Notes under the pieces: model-generated
What the model saw: the letters and a program-made list of their open reading frames with translations, nothing else
Database searches by the model: none
Told to the model about the DNA's origin: nothing
Position numbers and translations under genes: made by a program
Assembly (NCBI GenBank): GCA_045599325.1
Contig: JAZRVT010000016.1
Span: 10,815 to 74,814, forward strand
DNA length: 64,000 bases
Direction of reading: 5' to 3'
DNA from: Cacconaster sp045599325
Lineage (GTDB): Bacteria; Bacteroidota; Bacteroidia; Bacteroidales; UBA932
Shown: positions 26,459 through 34,881 of the stretch, in pieces
Layout of the letters: every line of letters begins with the position of its first letter
How positions within the stretch are numbered: position 1 is the stretch's first letter

Positions 26459-26667
26459 GCATTGATGACGGCCTGGGAAACCAGGCCGTTTTCTATGTGC
26501 TGCGGCCGTCTCGTAAGCTAGCTTACAGAGCGGCCCGCAGCACATAGAAAATCGCCCGGCGGCTCCGCCGCGGGCGTCATCAATGCGTCAGTCAGGCACG
26601 CCCCGCCGCAGGCGGTCAGGGGAACATGCGAACGCAGTGAGCATAATCCCCGGCGGCTCCGCCGCCT
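26459..26667. repeat. Nested palindromic repeat cluster
   Basis: An outer inverted repeat GCATTGATGACG (26459-26470) returns as CGTCATCAATGC at 26575-26586. Inside it lies a perfect 17-base inverted repeat (26489-26505 with 26535-26551) whose centre is the 14-base palindrome GTAAGCTAGCTTAC (26513-26526). The segment CGGCGGCTCCGCCG occurs at about 26557-26570 and again at 26651-26664. No reading frame in it looks real. It resembles an extragenic palindromic element or a small non-autonomous mobile element beside a tRNA gene. Confidence 0.75.
26470..26492 (+). terminator. Terminator after tRNA-Ser(CGA)
   Basis: GGCCTGG (26470-26476) and CCAGGCC (26481-26487) pair around a GAAA tetraloop and run into GTTTT. 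This should end the tRNA transcript. Confidence 0.7.
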
Positions 26668-27448
26668 AAAACAAATCTGGGCGGTTCGTGATCACAGCGT
26701 CAGCCCCGTCAATGAATTTCTTCGGGTCATTGACAGTCCAGATGCGGACAGCCTTGCCGTGCTCGTGGCATTTGCGGATGAAGCGCCTCCCGATGAGCGC
26801 GCCCATAGGGTTGATGGCGTTGACATAATCGTATTTCCTGAAAGAGAACCTGCGGATGCCGCCGTCGAAGCAGAGACCGAAAGGCAGGCGGCAGAAGATG
26901 AGCTTCTCCACCCTCATGGAAGGGTCGAGCTCGTGGACCTTCTCTATGACAGAGTCGTTGAACGACTGCAGAATCACATTGTCGTGCATCCCGAAGGCGT
27001 TTACGGCGTCGAGAGTCTTCCGCTCGATGTCAGGATACTGCCCGCGGCGCGTCTTCTTTATTTCGATAAGGATGCCGCAGCGTCCGCCGACAGCGGCGAG
27101 CACCTCCTCGAACGACGGCACGCACTCATCAGTCACAGCGCCGGTCTCCCTGTCAAGGATACGGGCAGCGGCAACCTGCTCGTAAGTCATCTCCTCGATG
27201 CGCCCTTTGGTGTCAGTGGTCCTGTCAAGAGTCTCGTCGTGGCAGACCACAAGCCTGCCGTCAGAGGTAAGGTGGAGGTCCAACTCGACCATATCCGCCC
27301 CGGCTGCGATTCCGTTTTCAAAAGCTGAGATCGAGTTCTCGTTGCCTATGAGGGCGCCGCCCCTGTGGGCGATGACCATCGGCGCCTCCTGTGCGATGCA
27401 GGACAATGCCGGCAGCAGGACTGCGAAAAGAAGAAGAGCCTTTTTCAT
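26666..27448 (-). CDS. Exported glycerophosphodiester phosphodiesterase
   Basis: A 260-residue GlpQ/UgpQ-type enzyme that cuts glycerophosphodiesters to glycerol-3-phosphate and an alcohol. Catalytic and metal residues are visible: H28 (IAHRGG), E38 (NEN), E55 and D57 (VELDLH), H70 (CHDE). It has a signal peptide; LPALSC could make it a lipoprotein with Cys17. The start is one base after the lysoplasmalogenase stop, so the two should be coupled; that enzyme's water-soluble product would be a substrate for this one. Confidence 0.92.
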   Translation of the reverse strand: MKKALLLFAVLLPALSCIAQEAPMVIAHRGGALIGNENSISAFENGIAAGADMVELDLHLTSDGRLVVCHDETLDRTTDTKGRIEEMTYEQVAAARILDRETGAVTDECVPSFEEVLAAVGGRCGILIEIKKTRRGQYPDIERKTLDAVNAFGMHDNVILQSFNDSVIEKVHELDPSMRVEKLIFCRLPFGLCFDGGIRRFSFRKYDYVNAINPMGALIGRRFIRKCHEHGKAVRIWTVNDPKKFIDGADAVITNRPDLF

Positions 27449-27449
27449 A

Positions 27450-28121
27450 TCACGATTTCTTGATAAGGTCCAGATTGATGAAGAGCAATGCCACGAAGTA
27501 GGTGGCCATCACCATCAGATGCCTGTGAGGGAACTGTATGACGAATTCATATAGTGCGATCAGGCTGTCGGAGATTGCAAAGAAAGCGGCTCCGACGGCA
27601 TACATCCAGCAGTTAGTCCTGTTCTGTGCCACTGCGAAGAGGGCCATGCAGACGATGACGCACATATAGAAGGCTACTGCCGCCTTGAAGACGGTGCTGT
27701 CGATGGAAAGGAAGAGGACAGTGGCCATTGCGACAGCGAATGCCAGAATTGCAACCTGCGCGGCGATTTTCCAGATTCTCAGACTGCTGGACTTGGGCAG
27801 CCTGTACCTGTTGAAGAATACTATGTATAGAATATGGGCAACGGCGAAGAAGGCTATCTGGACCAGAAAGGCATTGTCTCCGAAAAGAATCTTGGCTTCA
27901 CCCGCGATGTCGCCGAGGAGGCAGAATATGAGGGCCCATACTGTGATTCTCAGCTCCTCGCGCCGCTGCAGAGCCAGCGCTGCGATAAGAATCGCTACCG
28001 GGATGGCCTTGATGATGGCCTGAAGCAGCGGAGAATAGTTCAAGGAAACCAGATACAGGGCCGCCGTGACAATGTATGCCGGAATTACTGCTTTGGATGA
28101 GATTATCTTTTCCGTTTGCAT
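27450..28121 (-). CDS. YhhN/TMEM86 lysoplasmalogenase-family protein
   Basis: A 223-residue integral membrane protein with about eight helices. Conserved YhhN features are visible: FCLLGDIAGEAKI with an intramembrane Asp, VAHILYIVFF, and FFAISDSLIALYEF with a second Asp. Family members hydrolyse the vinyl-ether bond of lysoplasmalogens, releasing a fatty aldehyde and a glycerophospho-alcohol. The downstream phosphodiesterase would use that second product. Activity is inferred from the family. Confidence 0.82.
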   Translation of the reverse strand: MQTEKIISSKAVIPAYIVTAALYLVSLNYSPLLQAIIKAIPVAILIAALALQRREELRITVWALIFCLLGDIAGEAKILFGDNAFLVQIAFFAVAHILYIVFFNRYRLPKSSSLRIWKIAAQVAILAFAVAMATVLFLSIDSTVFKAAVAFYMCVIVCMALFAVAQNRTNCWMYAVGAAFFAISDSLIALYEFVIQFPHRHLMVMATYFVALLFINLDLIKKS

Positions 28122-28147
28122 AAAGTCTGAACTTTTTTATATCTTTG
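28115..28147 (+). promoter_or_regulatory. Full promoter of tRNA-Ser(GGA)
   Basis: TTTG (28115-28118), 21 bases, then TATCTTTG (28140-28147) matches the Bacteroidota consensus. The tRNA begins 12 bases later. Confidence 0.75.
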
Positions 28148-28158
28148 CCGTCTCAAAA

Positions 28159-28246
28159 GGAGAGATGCTCGAGTGGCTTAAGAGGCACGCCTGGAAAGCG
28201 TGTATACCCCAAAAGGGTATCTCGGGTTCGAATCCCGATCTCTCCG
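28159..28246 (+). tRNA. tRNA-Ser (anticodon GGA)
   Basis: Acceptor GGAGAGA pairs with TCTCTCC, and the T-arm is CGGGTTCGAATCCCG. The loop CTGGAAA gives anticodon GGA (reads UCC/UCU). The long variable arm ATACCCCAAAAGGGTAT is typical of serine tRNAs. Confidence 0.95.
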
Positions 28247-28270
28247 CATTTTTCAAAATCAATTCCCCTT

Positions 28271-29500
28271 TCATTTATTGAGATATGTAACCCTCTCTGC
28301 CAGAGTGGGATGTGAATATTCTGCGAATACCACCGCAGGATGCGGCGTAAGGTTGCTGAGACTCTTTGCGCTCATCTTCTTCAGCGCCGAGCTCTCTGCC
28401 GGACCGAGACCGTGGCTTACAGCAAAAGCATCGGCCTGCCGTTCGTGGCGGCGGGAGATGATGTTGGAGCAGATGTCCAGCAGAATGTTCATAGGAGTGT
28501 AGATCAGCGAGAAGACAGCCAGGTTGACGTGGAACGACGCCTCGCTGCAGCCGGCTGCGGCGGCCATCTCGCGGCTTCCGATGACAAGGCTCAGCAGGTA
28601 TAGCATCACAAGGTTGGTGGCGAAGCCCAGGAGCATCGACCTTACGATGTGGCCGCGCTTGTAGTGGCCGATCTCGTGGGCGAGAACCGCCACTGTCTCC
28701 TCTGTGGTGAGCTGCTCGATGAGCGTGTCATAGAGGACTACTCTCTTGCGTCGGCCGAATCCCGTGAAATATGCGTTTGCGTGGGTGCTCCTCTTGGAGG
28801 AGTCCATCACGAAGATTCCATTCAGTGCAAAGTCCGCCCTGCAGGCGAAGGCCTCGATGGCTGACCGCAGCTCTCCTTCAGGCAGAGGGGTCTGCCTGTT
28901 GAACAGCGGCACGATCAGCTGCGAATAGAAATACTGGACGAAGAGCGAGAAGAAGCTCATCGCAATCCAGGCGTAAAGCCAGAACCACTTCGGGGAGAGG
29001 GTGTAGATCCAGGTGCAGAGCGCCAGCACGGCGCCTGATATGACAATGTTGACCGCGAGCCCCTTGAAGAGGTCCGCGATGAATGTCTTCCCGGTCGTGC
29101 GGTTGAATCCGAAACGCTGCTCGATGACGAAAGTGGAATATGTGTCGAAAGGGATGGAGATCAGCCAGGAGACAATAAAGAATATGCCCCAGAAAATGAG
29201 ACACTGTATTATAGGGGACGAACTGGCGCTGCGCGCTGCGGTGTCGAAGGCAGCGAAGCCGCCGAATGCGAAGAGACACAGTGTGACTGCAGTCCCTGTC
29301 GCAGAAGAGACCAGTCCGAAACGGCGTTTTGTGGAGGAGTAGGACTGCTGCTTCGCATACTTCCCGCTGTCGTAGAGCCCTTCGAGGACTGCAGGGACCG
29401 GCAGCCGGGAGGCTTTGGCATTGAGCGCAGTCAGGATGCTGCTGTAGATGAACTCAGCAGCGACAACCGCAATGACGCCCCAGAAGAGCAATGTCTCCAT
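28271..29500 (-). CDS. M48-family Ste24-type metalloprotease
   Basis: About 409 residues from the ATG at 29500. The longer frame adds 66 hydrophilic residues antisense to the next gene and is rejected. Several membrane helices precede the zinc site HEIGH (H275, E276, H279), with the third ligand expected in the later ERQADAFAV segment. The layout, with helices at both ends and the zinc site near residue 275, matches CAAX protease 1/Ste24-like enzymes, used in bacteria for membrane-protein quality control. Confidence 0.9.
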   Translation of the reverse strand: METLLFWGVIAVVAAEFIYSSILTALNAKASRLPVPAVLEGLYDSGKYAKQQSYSSTKRRFGLVSSATGTAVTLCLFAFGGFAAFDTAARSASSSPIIQCLIFWGIFFIVSWLISIPFDTYSTFVIEQRFGFNRTTGKTFIADLFKGLAVNIVISGAVLALCTWIYTLSPKWFWLYAWIAMSFFSLFVQYFYSQLIVPLFNRQTPLPEGELRSAIEAFACRADFALNGIFVMDSSKRSTHANAYFTGFGRRKRVVLYDTLIEQLTTEETVAVLAHEIGHYKRGHIVRSMLLGFATNLVMLYLLSLVIGSREMAAAAGCSEASFHVNLAVFSLIYTPMNILLDICSNIISRRHERQADAFAVSHGLGPAESSALKKMSAKSLSNLTPHPAVVFAEYSHPTLAERVTYLNK

Positions 29501-29511
29501 TGTTCCTGAGT

Positions 29512-29958
29512 TTATGCGGATACTCTCAGTTTCGCTTCGATCAGCTTGACGGTCTCGACCAGCTTGTCGTCGTCGCAGGCCATTATGCTCATTATGCAGA
29601 GCACACCTTTCTTCACCTCTATGGCCATCACGCGGATAGGGGAGTCGTCCTCGCTGAGCCCCTCGAATCCGTAAGCCTTCTTTCCGTTGAAAGGCCATTC
29701 GGTGACAGGGTCCAGATCTTCCGGATCATCCTCGTCGAATCCGATCATATCGACATAGTTCGCATAGGCCTGGTCGGCGGCTGAAGAGTCCTCCGGCATC
29801 GGACCGACATAGATGTCGGCCATTGCAATCATTGTCTGCTTCTTGTCGTCGGGCAGCTGGCACTCGAGGTGAGTGATGACGCTTCCGTCCTCGTCTTTCT
29901 GAATGTCGCTCGAGGAAATCCATCCCTGTGGGAGCGGCAGTTGGATCTTGTAAGGCAT
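29512..29958 (-). CDS. Conserved hypothetical protein
   Basis: A 148-residue acidic, soluble protein without signal peptide that I do not recognise. It opens PYKIQLPLPQGW and alternates strands and helices, much like the PsbP/DcrB-type fold seen in small proteins that start with a lipid- or stress-related beta sheet. It is full of Asp/Glu stretches (FDEDDPEDLDP). It sits 11 bases upstream of the M48 protease gene on the same strand, so the two are probably co-expressed. Confidence 0.6.
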   Translation of the reverse strand: MPYKIQLPLPQGWISSSDIQKDEDGSVITHLECQLPDDKKQTMIAMADIYVGPMPEDSSAADQAYANYVDMIGFDEDDPEDLDPVTEWPFNGKKAYGFEGLSEDDSPIRVMAIEVKKGVLCIMSIMACDDDKLVETVKLIEAKLRVSA

Positions 29959-30053
29959 AAGTCAGTTCAGGTAGTTGAACAAAGTTAGCCAATTTGGTTC
30001 ATACAAGGAAATCCTGTGATTGCCAGAATGTAGGAAATGATTATACTTTTTAT

Positions 30054-30061
30054 TATTTTTG
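30054..30061 (+). promoter_or_regulatory. Candidate -7 box for the MBL lipoprotein operon
   Basis: TATTTTTG ends five bases before the preferred ATG at 30067, again with almost no room for a leader. It overlaps the longer ORF start, which supports the later ATG. Confidence 0.45.
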
Positions 30062-30066
30062 TGAAT

Positions 30067-30810
30067 ATGAAACAACTTTGGACATTCTTTTACGTTTTAA
30101 TTATCCTGTTCCTTATGAATTCGTGCAACTGTAAAGATTCCGCGACTGAAATTTTCGTCACGCCTGCCGGCGAGCAGCTCTCTGTAACCACTGTCTGCCA
30201 CGGCTCCGTCGCCCTCTCATACCGGGGTTTCGAGATATTTGTCGACCCAGTAGGCAAGAACGGTGACAAGGAGGTCGACTGGTCGGAGTTCCCGAAGGCC
30301 GACCTCATCCTAATAACCCACGACCACTATGACCACCTCGACGAGGAGGCCGTGGATTTTCTCTGCAAGGAGGAGGAGACCCGCGTCATCGCCAATCCTG
30401 ACGGCTTCGAGAAACTCGGCTGGGGCGAGGCCATCGAGAACGGCGGCGTCACAGATATCAATGAGCACATCTCCCTCGAGGCTGTGCCGGCATACAATAT
30501 AACCGAAGGGCACACCCAGTTCCACCCGAAGGGGAGGGACAACGGCTATGTGCTCGACTTCGACGGCTTCAAGGTCTATGTTTCGGGCGACACGGAAGAT
30601 ATCGTGGAGCTCGCTGACCGCAAGGGGGTGAATGTCGCCCTGCTTTCTGTCAACCAGCCTTATACTATGACTCCCGAGCAGTGCGCGCGCGCCGCTGCTG
30701 CGATAGAACCGGAGGTTCTCATCCCGTATCATCTCGGCGACACTGATTTCGATGCTCTCGGCAAGGCCCTCGAAGGCTTTGACACGAGGCTCCACGAAGA
30801 GGCAAGATAA
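30067..30810 (+). CDS. MBL-fold metal-hydrolase lipoprotein
   Basis: 247 residues from the ATG at 30067. A hydrophobic signal ends in the lipobox LMNSC (Cys20). The metallo-beta-lactamase motif HxHxDH is H85-H87-D89-H90 (ITHDHYDHLD), and later ligands lie in GHTQFH, SGDTE and IPYHLGD. It is closest to UlaG-like/YycJ-unrelated MBL enzymes of unknown substrate. It opens a tightly packed five-gene unit: threonine aldolase follows after ten bases. Confidence 0.82.
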   Translation: MKQLWTFFYVLIILFLMNSCNCKDSATEIFVTPAGEQLSVTTVCHGSVALSYRGFEIFVDPVGKNGDKEVDWSEFPKADLILITHDHYDHLDEEAVDFLCKEEETRVIANPDGFEKLGWGEAIENGGVTDINEHISLEAVPAYNITEGHTQFHPKGRDNGYVLDFDGFKVYVSGDTEDIVELADRKGVNVALLSVNQPYTMTPEQCARAAAAIEPEVLIPYHLGDTDFDALGKALEGFDTRLHEEAR

Positions 30811-30820
30811 TTTTGGAAAT

Positions 30821-31855
30821 ATGATTCAGTTTCAGTGCGACTACCTTGAGGGAGCCCACCCGAGGATAATCGAACGGCTGGCGGAGACCAATCTCTGCCA
30901 GACTCCGGGCTATGGTGAGGATGAGGTCTGCGCCCGTGCGCGCGAACTCATAAAGAAAGTCTGTGCGGCGCCTGGTGCCGATGTCCACTTCCTGGTGGGA
31001 GGCACGCAGACCAACGCTACGGTGATTTCATCAGTTCTGAAGCCTTATCAGGGTGTGATAAGCGCAGTTTCAGGGCATATCGGCATTCACGAGACAGGTG
31101 CGATAGAGCACGGAGGCCACAAGGTGCTCGGGCTGGAGTCCCCTGACGGAAAGATCACGGCAGCCCAGATAAATGCCTTTGTGGAGGACCATTTCAGCGA
31201 CCCGAGCTTCGAGCATATGGTCCAGCCTGGAATGGTCTACATATCCTTCCCCACAGAGCGCGGAACCATCTACTCACGTGCTGAGATAGAGGCCATCAGC
31301 AGAGTCTGCCGCAAGCACGGCCTGCCGCTCTATGTCGACGGCGCGCGTCTCGGATACGGCCTCACCTGCGAGGAGAACGACCTCACCATCGAGGATTTCG
31401 CCCGCTTCGCCGACGTCTTCTATATAGGCGGCACCAAGCAGGGCGCGCTCTTCGGAGAGGCTGTAGTCATCTGCAACGATGCTCTGAAGAAGGATTTCCG
31501 CTACAACATCAAGCAGAACGGCGGAATGCTTGCAAAGGGACGGCTCCTCGGCCTGCAGTTCGAGGCCCTCTTTGAGGATGACCTGTATTTCGAACTCTCG
31601 CGCCACGCCAACCGCCTTGCCGCCCGCCTCAGGGAGGGCTTCCGCGAGGCAGGCGTGAAGTTCCTGCTGGACAGCCCTACCAACCAGGTCTTCGTGATAA
31701 TGGAAAAATCGAAGCTCGAGCGTATTTCAAAGGAGTTCGCCTATGAGTTCTGGTTCCACACGGACGCTGACCACTCCGCAGTCCGCTTCTGCACCAGCTG
31801 GGCGACGAAGGAGGAATCCGTTGAAAAACTGCTTGCTGCAATAAAGTCACTCTGA
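30821..31855 (+). CDS. Threonine aldolase-family PLP lyase
   Basis: 344 residues from the ATG at 30821; the upstream 23 codons overlap the MBL gene and are unlike the family. It is a fold-type I PLP enzyme with the cofactor lysine at K206 (YIGGTKQGALF) and Asp173 in VDGARLGYG. The GGTQTNATV segment binds the phosphate. Low-specificity L-threonine aldolases cleave threonine to glycine and acetaldehyde; beta-eliminating lyases look similar, so the substrate is not certain. The next gene starts one base later. Confidence 0.87.
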   Translation: MIQFQCDYLEGAHPRIIERLAETNLCQTPGYGEDEVCARARELIKKVCAAPGADVHFLVGGTQTNATVISSVLKPYQGVISAVSGHIGIHETGAIEHGGHKVLGLESPDGKITAAQINAFVEDHFSDPSFEHMVQPGMVYISFPTERGTIYSRAEIEAISRVCRKHGLPLYVDGARLGYGLTCEENDLTIEDFARFADVFYIGGTKQGALFGEAVVICNDALKKDFRYNIKQNGGMLAKGRLLGLQFEALFEDDLYFELSRHANRLAARLREGFREAGVKFLLDSPTNQVFVIMEKSKLERISKEFAYEFWFHTDADHSAVRFCTSWATKEESVEKLLAAIKSL

Positions 31856-31856
31856 T

Positions 31857-34070
31857 ATGAAAAGGATTCTCAGCCTCGCGCTTATGGCGCTCCTGATACT
31901 TTCGGCGGCCGGGTGCGGCCCGAAAGGTTCCGGCAATCCTGAAGAGGCTGCCGCCTATGCTCTTGCAGCCCGTGTGCTGCCTGACCACGCATCCCGCTTC
32001 GTGTTCGAAGCCGCCCCTGCAGGAGATGCTGATTTCTTCACCCTTGAGAGCCGCGGCAGGAAGATAGTGATCGGCGGCAACAATGCCAATTCAATGGCTG
32101 TGGGCCTGAACCACTACCTCAAATACTGGTGCCACGTGGAATACGGATGGCTGGCCGGCGACACCTTCAAGATGCCGGAAAAGCTGCCGGTGGTCGAGTC
32201 GCCTGTAAAGGTCAGCGCCCGCGTTGACAAGCGATTTTTCCTCAACTACTGCACATATGGCTACACAATGCCCTGGTGGACCTGGAAGGACTGGGAGCAT
32301 TTCATTGACTGGATGGCTCTCAACGGCATCAATCTGCCTCTCGCCATCACAGGCCAGGAGTCCATCTGGTATCAGATATGGACAGAGATGGGACTCTCTC
32401 CGGAGGAGGTGAGGGCATATTTCACCGGCCCTGCGCACCTGCCGTGGCACCGTATGCAGAACATTGACCGCTGGGGCGGTCCGCTCCCGGAGAGCTGGCT
32501 GGACGGCCAGCTGGAGCTCCAGAAACTGATCACGGCACGTGAGCGCGAGCTCAATATGAAGCCTGTGCTCCCGGCCTTTGCCGGCCACGTCCCGCGCGAA
32601 CTGGCGCGCATATACCCAGATGCCCCTATGACTCAGCTCGATGCCTGGGCCGGCTATCAGGATGAGTATGCCTGCACCTTCCTCGATCCGATGAGCGACC
32701 TCTACTGTGAGATACAGAAGAGGTTCGTGGAGAAGGAGAGCGAGATATACGGCACTGACCACATCTACGGCATCGACCTCTTCAATGAGCTCACACCTCC
32801 TTCCTGGGAGCCTGAATACCTCGGCCGCGTGAGCCGTCAGGTCTACGAATCGCTCAAGGCCGCAGACCCGGAGGCCACCTGGCTGCAGATGGGCTGGCTC
32901 TTCTACAATGAGCGCGAGGACTGGACCAACGAGCGTGTAGAGGCATACCTCACCAGCTTCCCCGCTGAGGACCAGATACTTCTCGACTACTACTGTGACC
33001 GCCAGGAGGTATGGCAGAGGACCGAGAAGTTCTTCGGAGTGCCTTATATATGGTGCTACCTCGGCAATTTCGGAGGAAACACTTTCCTCGCCGGGCGGCT
33101 TGACCTTATCGACGAGCGCATCGAGAACACATTCGTCAACGGCGGTGACAACTTCGCCGGCATCGGCTCCACTCTCGAAGGCTTTGACTGCAACCCGTTC
33201 GTCTATGAATATGTCTTCGAAAAGGCCTGGGACTTTGACACTCACCACAACCTCTCCGCCTGGGTCGAGGCTCTTGCGGACCAGAGGGTGGGCAAGTCAG
33301 ACGAAAACGGCCGTGCTGCCTGGAAACTGCTGGTCGACAGCATCTATACTGCTGAGACACGCCCGGGACAGACACCGTTCGTCAATGCGCGTCCTTCGTT
33401 CGGCCGGGCAAAGACCTATTACGGCAACACCCGCTACGGCTACAGCAACGGCACGCTGCTGCAGGCTGTGGAGCTTCTTCTCAAGGCTGACGGCTCGAAC
33501 AATGCCTATGCCTTCGACCTTGTGAACTATACCCGCCAGCTGCTGAGCAACTATTTCGGGGATCTCAAGGTCCGCTATGAGGAGGCCTGCGAGGCGGCCG
33601 GACTCGAGAAAGCCAGGGAGATTTCCGAAGAGATGCTCGAGGTGATCGACGACATCGACCGTCTTATCGGCACTCAGAGCTATTTCCTTATGGGCAAGTG
33701 GAATGCGGACGCCCGCTCCTGGGGTGTCACTCCAGAGGAGAAGGACTATTTCGAGCGCAACGCCCGCAACCTGCTGACAACCTGGAGCGACGGCGATATG
33801 TTGCTGAACGACTACGCTGCCCGCACCTGGAACGGCCTCACAGGCACGATGTACCGTGTCCGCTGGGAGATGTTCTTCAAGGCTGTCGAGGCCTGTCTGG
33901 CTTCCGGGGAGAAATGGGATGACGCCCATTATGCTCTCTACCACAAGGAGGTCACCGAATTTGAGAAGAGCTGGTGGGCTGACCTCCCCGGTGAATTCCC
34001 TGCAACCCCGCAGGGCGACAGCAAGGCGGTTACGGCCGGGCTGATTGAAAAGTACCGCGGCAGAATCTGA
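31857..34070 (+). CDS. GH89 alpha-N-acetylglucosaminidase lipoprotein
   Basis: A 737-residue enzyme of glycoside hydrolase family 89, the NAGLU family, which removes terminal alpha-linked N-acetylglucosamine from heparan sulfate or mucin glycans. A lipoprotein signal ends at AAGC (Cys20). A small N-terminal domain comes first, then the barrel with CTYGYTMPWWTWKDWE (132-147), NLPLAITGQE, and the putative catalytic Glu311 in GIDLFNELTPP. A helical C-terminal domain follows. NagA at 41 kb could process the released sugar after phosphorylation. It overlaps no neighbour in the chosen gene models. Confidence 0.93.
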   Translation: MKRILSLALMALLILSAAGCGPKGSGNPEEAAAYALAARVLPDHASRFVFEAAPAGDADFFTLESRGRKIVIGGNNANSMAVGLNHYLKYWCHVEYGWLAGDTFKMPEKLPVVESPVKVSARVDKRFFLNYCTYGYTMPWWTWKDWEHFIDWMALNGINLPLAITGQESIWYQIWTEMGLSPEEVRAYFTGPAHLPWHRMQNIDRWGGPLPESWLDGQLELQKLITARERELNMKPVLPAFAGHVPRELARIYPDAPMTQLDAWAGYQDEYACTFLDPMSDLYCEIQKRFVEKESEIYGTDHIYGIDLFNELTPPSWEPEYLGRVSRQVYESLKAADPEATWLQMGWLFYNEREDWTNERVEAYLTSFPAEDQILLDYYCDRQEVWQRTEKFFGVPYIWCYLGNFGGNTFLAGRLDLIDERIENTFVNGGDNFAGIGSTLEGFDCNPFVYEYVFEKAWDFDTHHNLSAWVEALADQRVGKSDENGRAAWKLLVDSIYTAETRPGQTPFVNARPSFGRAKTYYGNTRYGYSNGTLLQAVELLLKADGSNNAYAFDLVNYTRQLLSNYFGDLKVRYEEACEAAGLEKAREISEEMLEVIDDIDRLIGTQSYFLMGKWNADARSWGVTPEEKDYFERNARNLLTTWSDGDMLLNDYAARTWNGLTGTMYRVRWEMFFKAVEACLASGEKWDDAHYALYHKEVTEFEKSWWADLPGEFPATPQGDSKAVTAGLIEKYRGRI

Positions 34071-34113
34071 CACCTGCCGCCGGAGATCGGTTAACATTAA
34101 AATCAGGAATAAT

Positions 34114-34866
34114 ATGTACAAGCTTTGGGAAGACCTTAAGGCAAAGAAACAATTGAATTGGGTGGAGCTTTCTCACCTGATGGACAACGGCAGCCCGTAC
34201 TGGAGCGGAATCCCTGACGGGTCAGTAAAACTTGGAGAGGTGGTGTTCGACTGGGGCAATCCTATGCTGGAATGCCAGATACAGAAGTTCACTTTTCCAG
34301 GTCAGTTCGGCACTCACATCGATTTTCCTGCCCATTTTGACAAGAATGGCGTTTTCTCGGACAGTTTCAAGTGCAAGGATGCTGTCCTGCCGCTCTGTGT
34401 GATTGACATCACAGAGAAGGTGAAGCAGAATCCCACCTATTGTGTGACTGTGGAGGATATCAAGGCGTATGAGGCTGAATACGGAGAAATCCCAGAAGGA
34501 GCGTTTGTCGCTCTCCGCACAGACTGGTACAGGAACTGGCCTGATATGGCCAGGATGTCCGGCCTGAAGGAGGACGGGTCCGAGAATTTCCCGGGATGGT
34601 CTCTTGAGGCCATCCGCTATATCTACGAGGTCTGCAAGGCCGCTGCAAACGGTCACGAGACTCTTGACACTGACGGCTCTGCTGAATGTGCCAGACACGG
34701 TGACCTTGCCTGTGAGCGGTATGTCCTTGAACACGGCAAGTTCCAGATAGAGGTTCTCTGCAATCTTGACAAGCTCCCTGCCGCAGGTGCTGTGATATAT
34801 GCTTCCTGGCCGAATTTCGCCCGTGCCAACGGCCTCCCTTGCAGGGTGTGGGCAATATTTGAATAG
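34114..34866 (+). CDS. Cyclase-family (kynurenine formamidase-like) hydrolase
   Basis: 250 residues from the ATG at 34114; the longer frame overlaps the GH89 gene. The metal-binding signature HxGTHxDxPxH appears as QFGTHIDFPAHFD, with the leading His replaced by Gln/Phe context, so one ligand may differ from classical kynurenine formamidases. The family hydrolyses formyl or amide bonds with Zn or Mn. Its link to the surrounding glycan-type genes is unclear. It lies between GH89 (43 bases) and the DUF5107 gene (15 bases). Confidence 0.75.
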   Translation: MYKLWEDLKAKKQLNWVELSHLMDNGSPYWSGIPDGSVKLGEVVFDWGNPMLECQIQKFTFPGQFGTHIDFPAHFDKNGVFSDSFKCKDAVLPLCVIDITEKVKQNPTYCVTVEDIKAYEAEYGEIPEGAFVALRTDWYRNWPDMARMSGLKEDGSENFPGWSLEAIRYIYEVCKAAANGHETLDTDGSAECARHGDLACERYVLEHGKFQIEVLCNLDKLPAAGAVIYASWPNFARANGLPCRVWAIFE

Positions 34867-34881
34867 ATTTCTTGCTGGCAG

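Noticed and set aside
29501..29698. Longer N-terminus for the M48 protease
   Set aside because: The added 66 residues are polar, overlap the hypothetical gene on the same strand, and precede a proper membrane-helix start at 29500.
32091..33248. 385-codon minus-strand frame
   Set aside because: Antisense to the GH89 gene whose motifs are intact; no recognisable domain.
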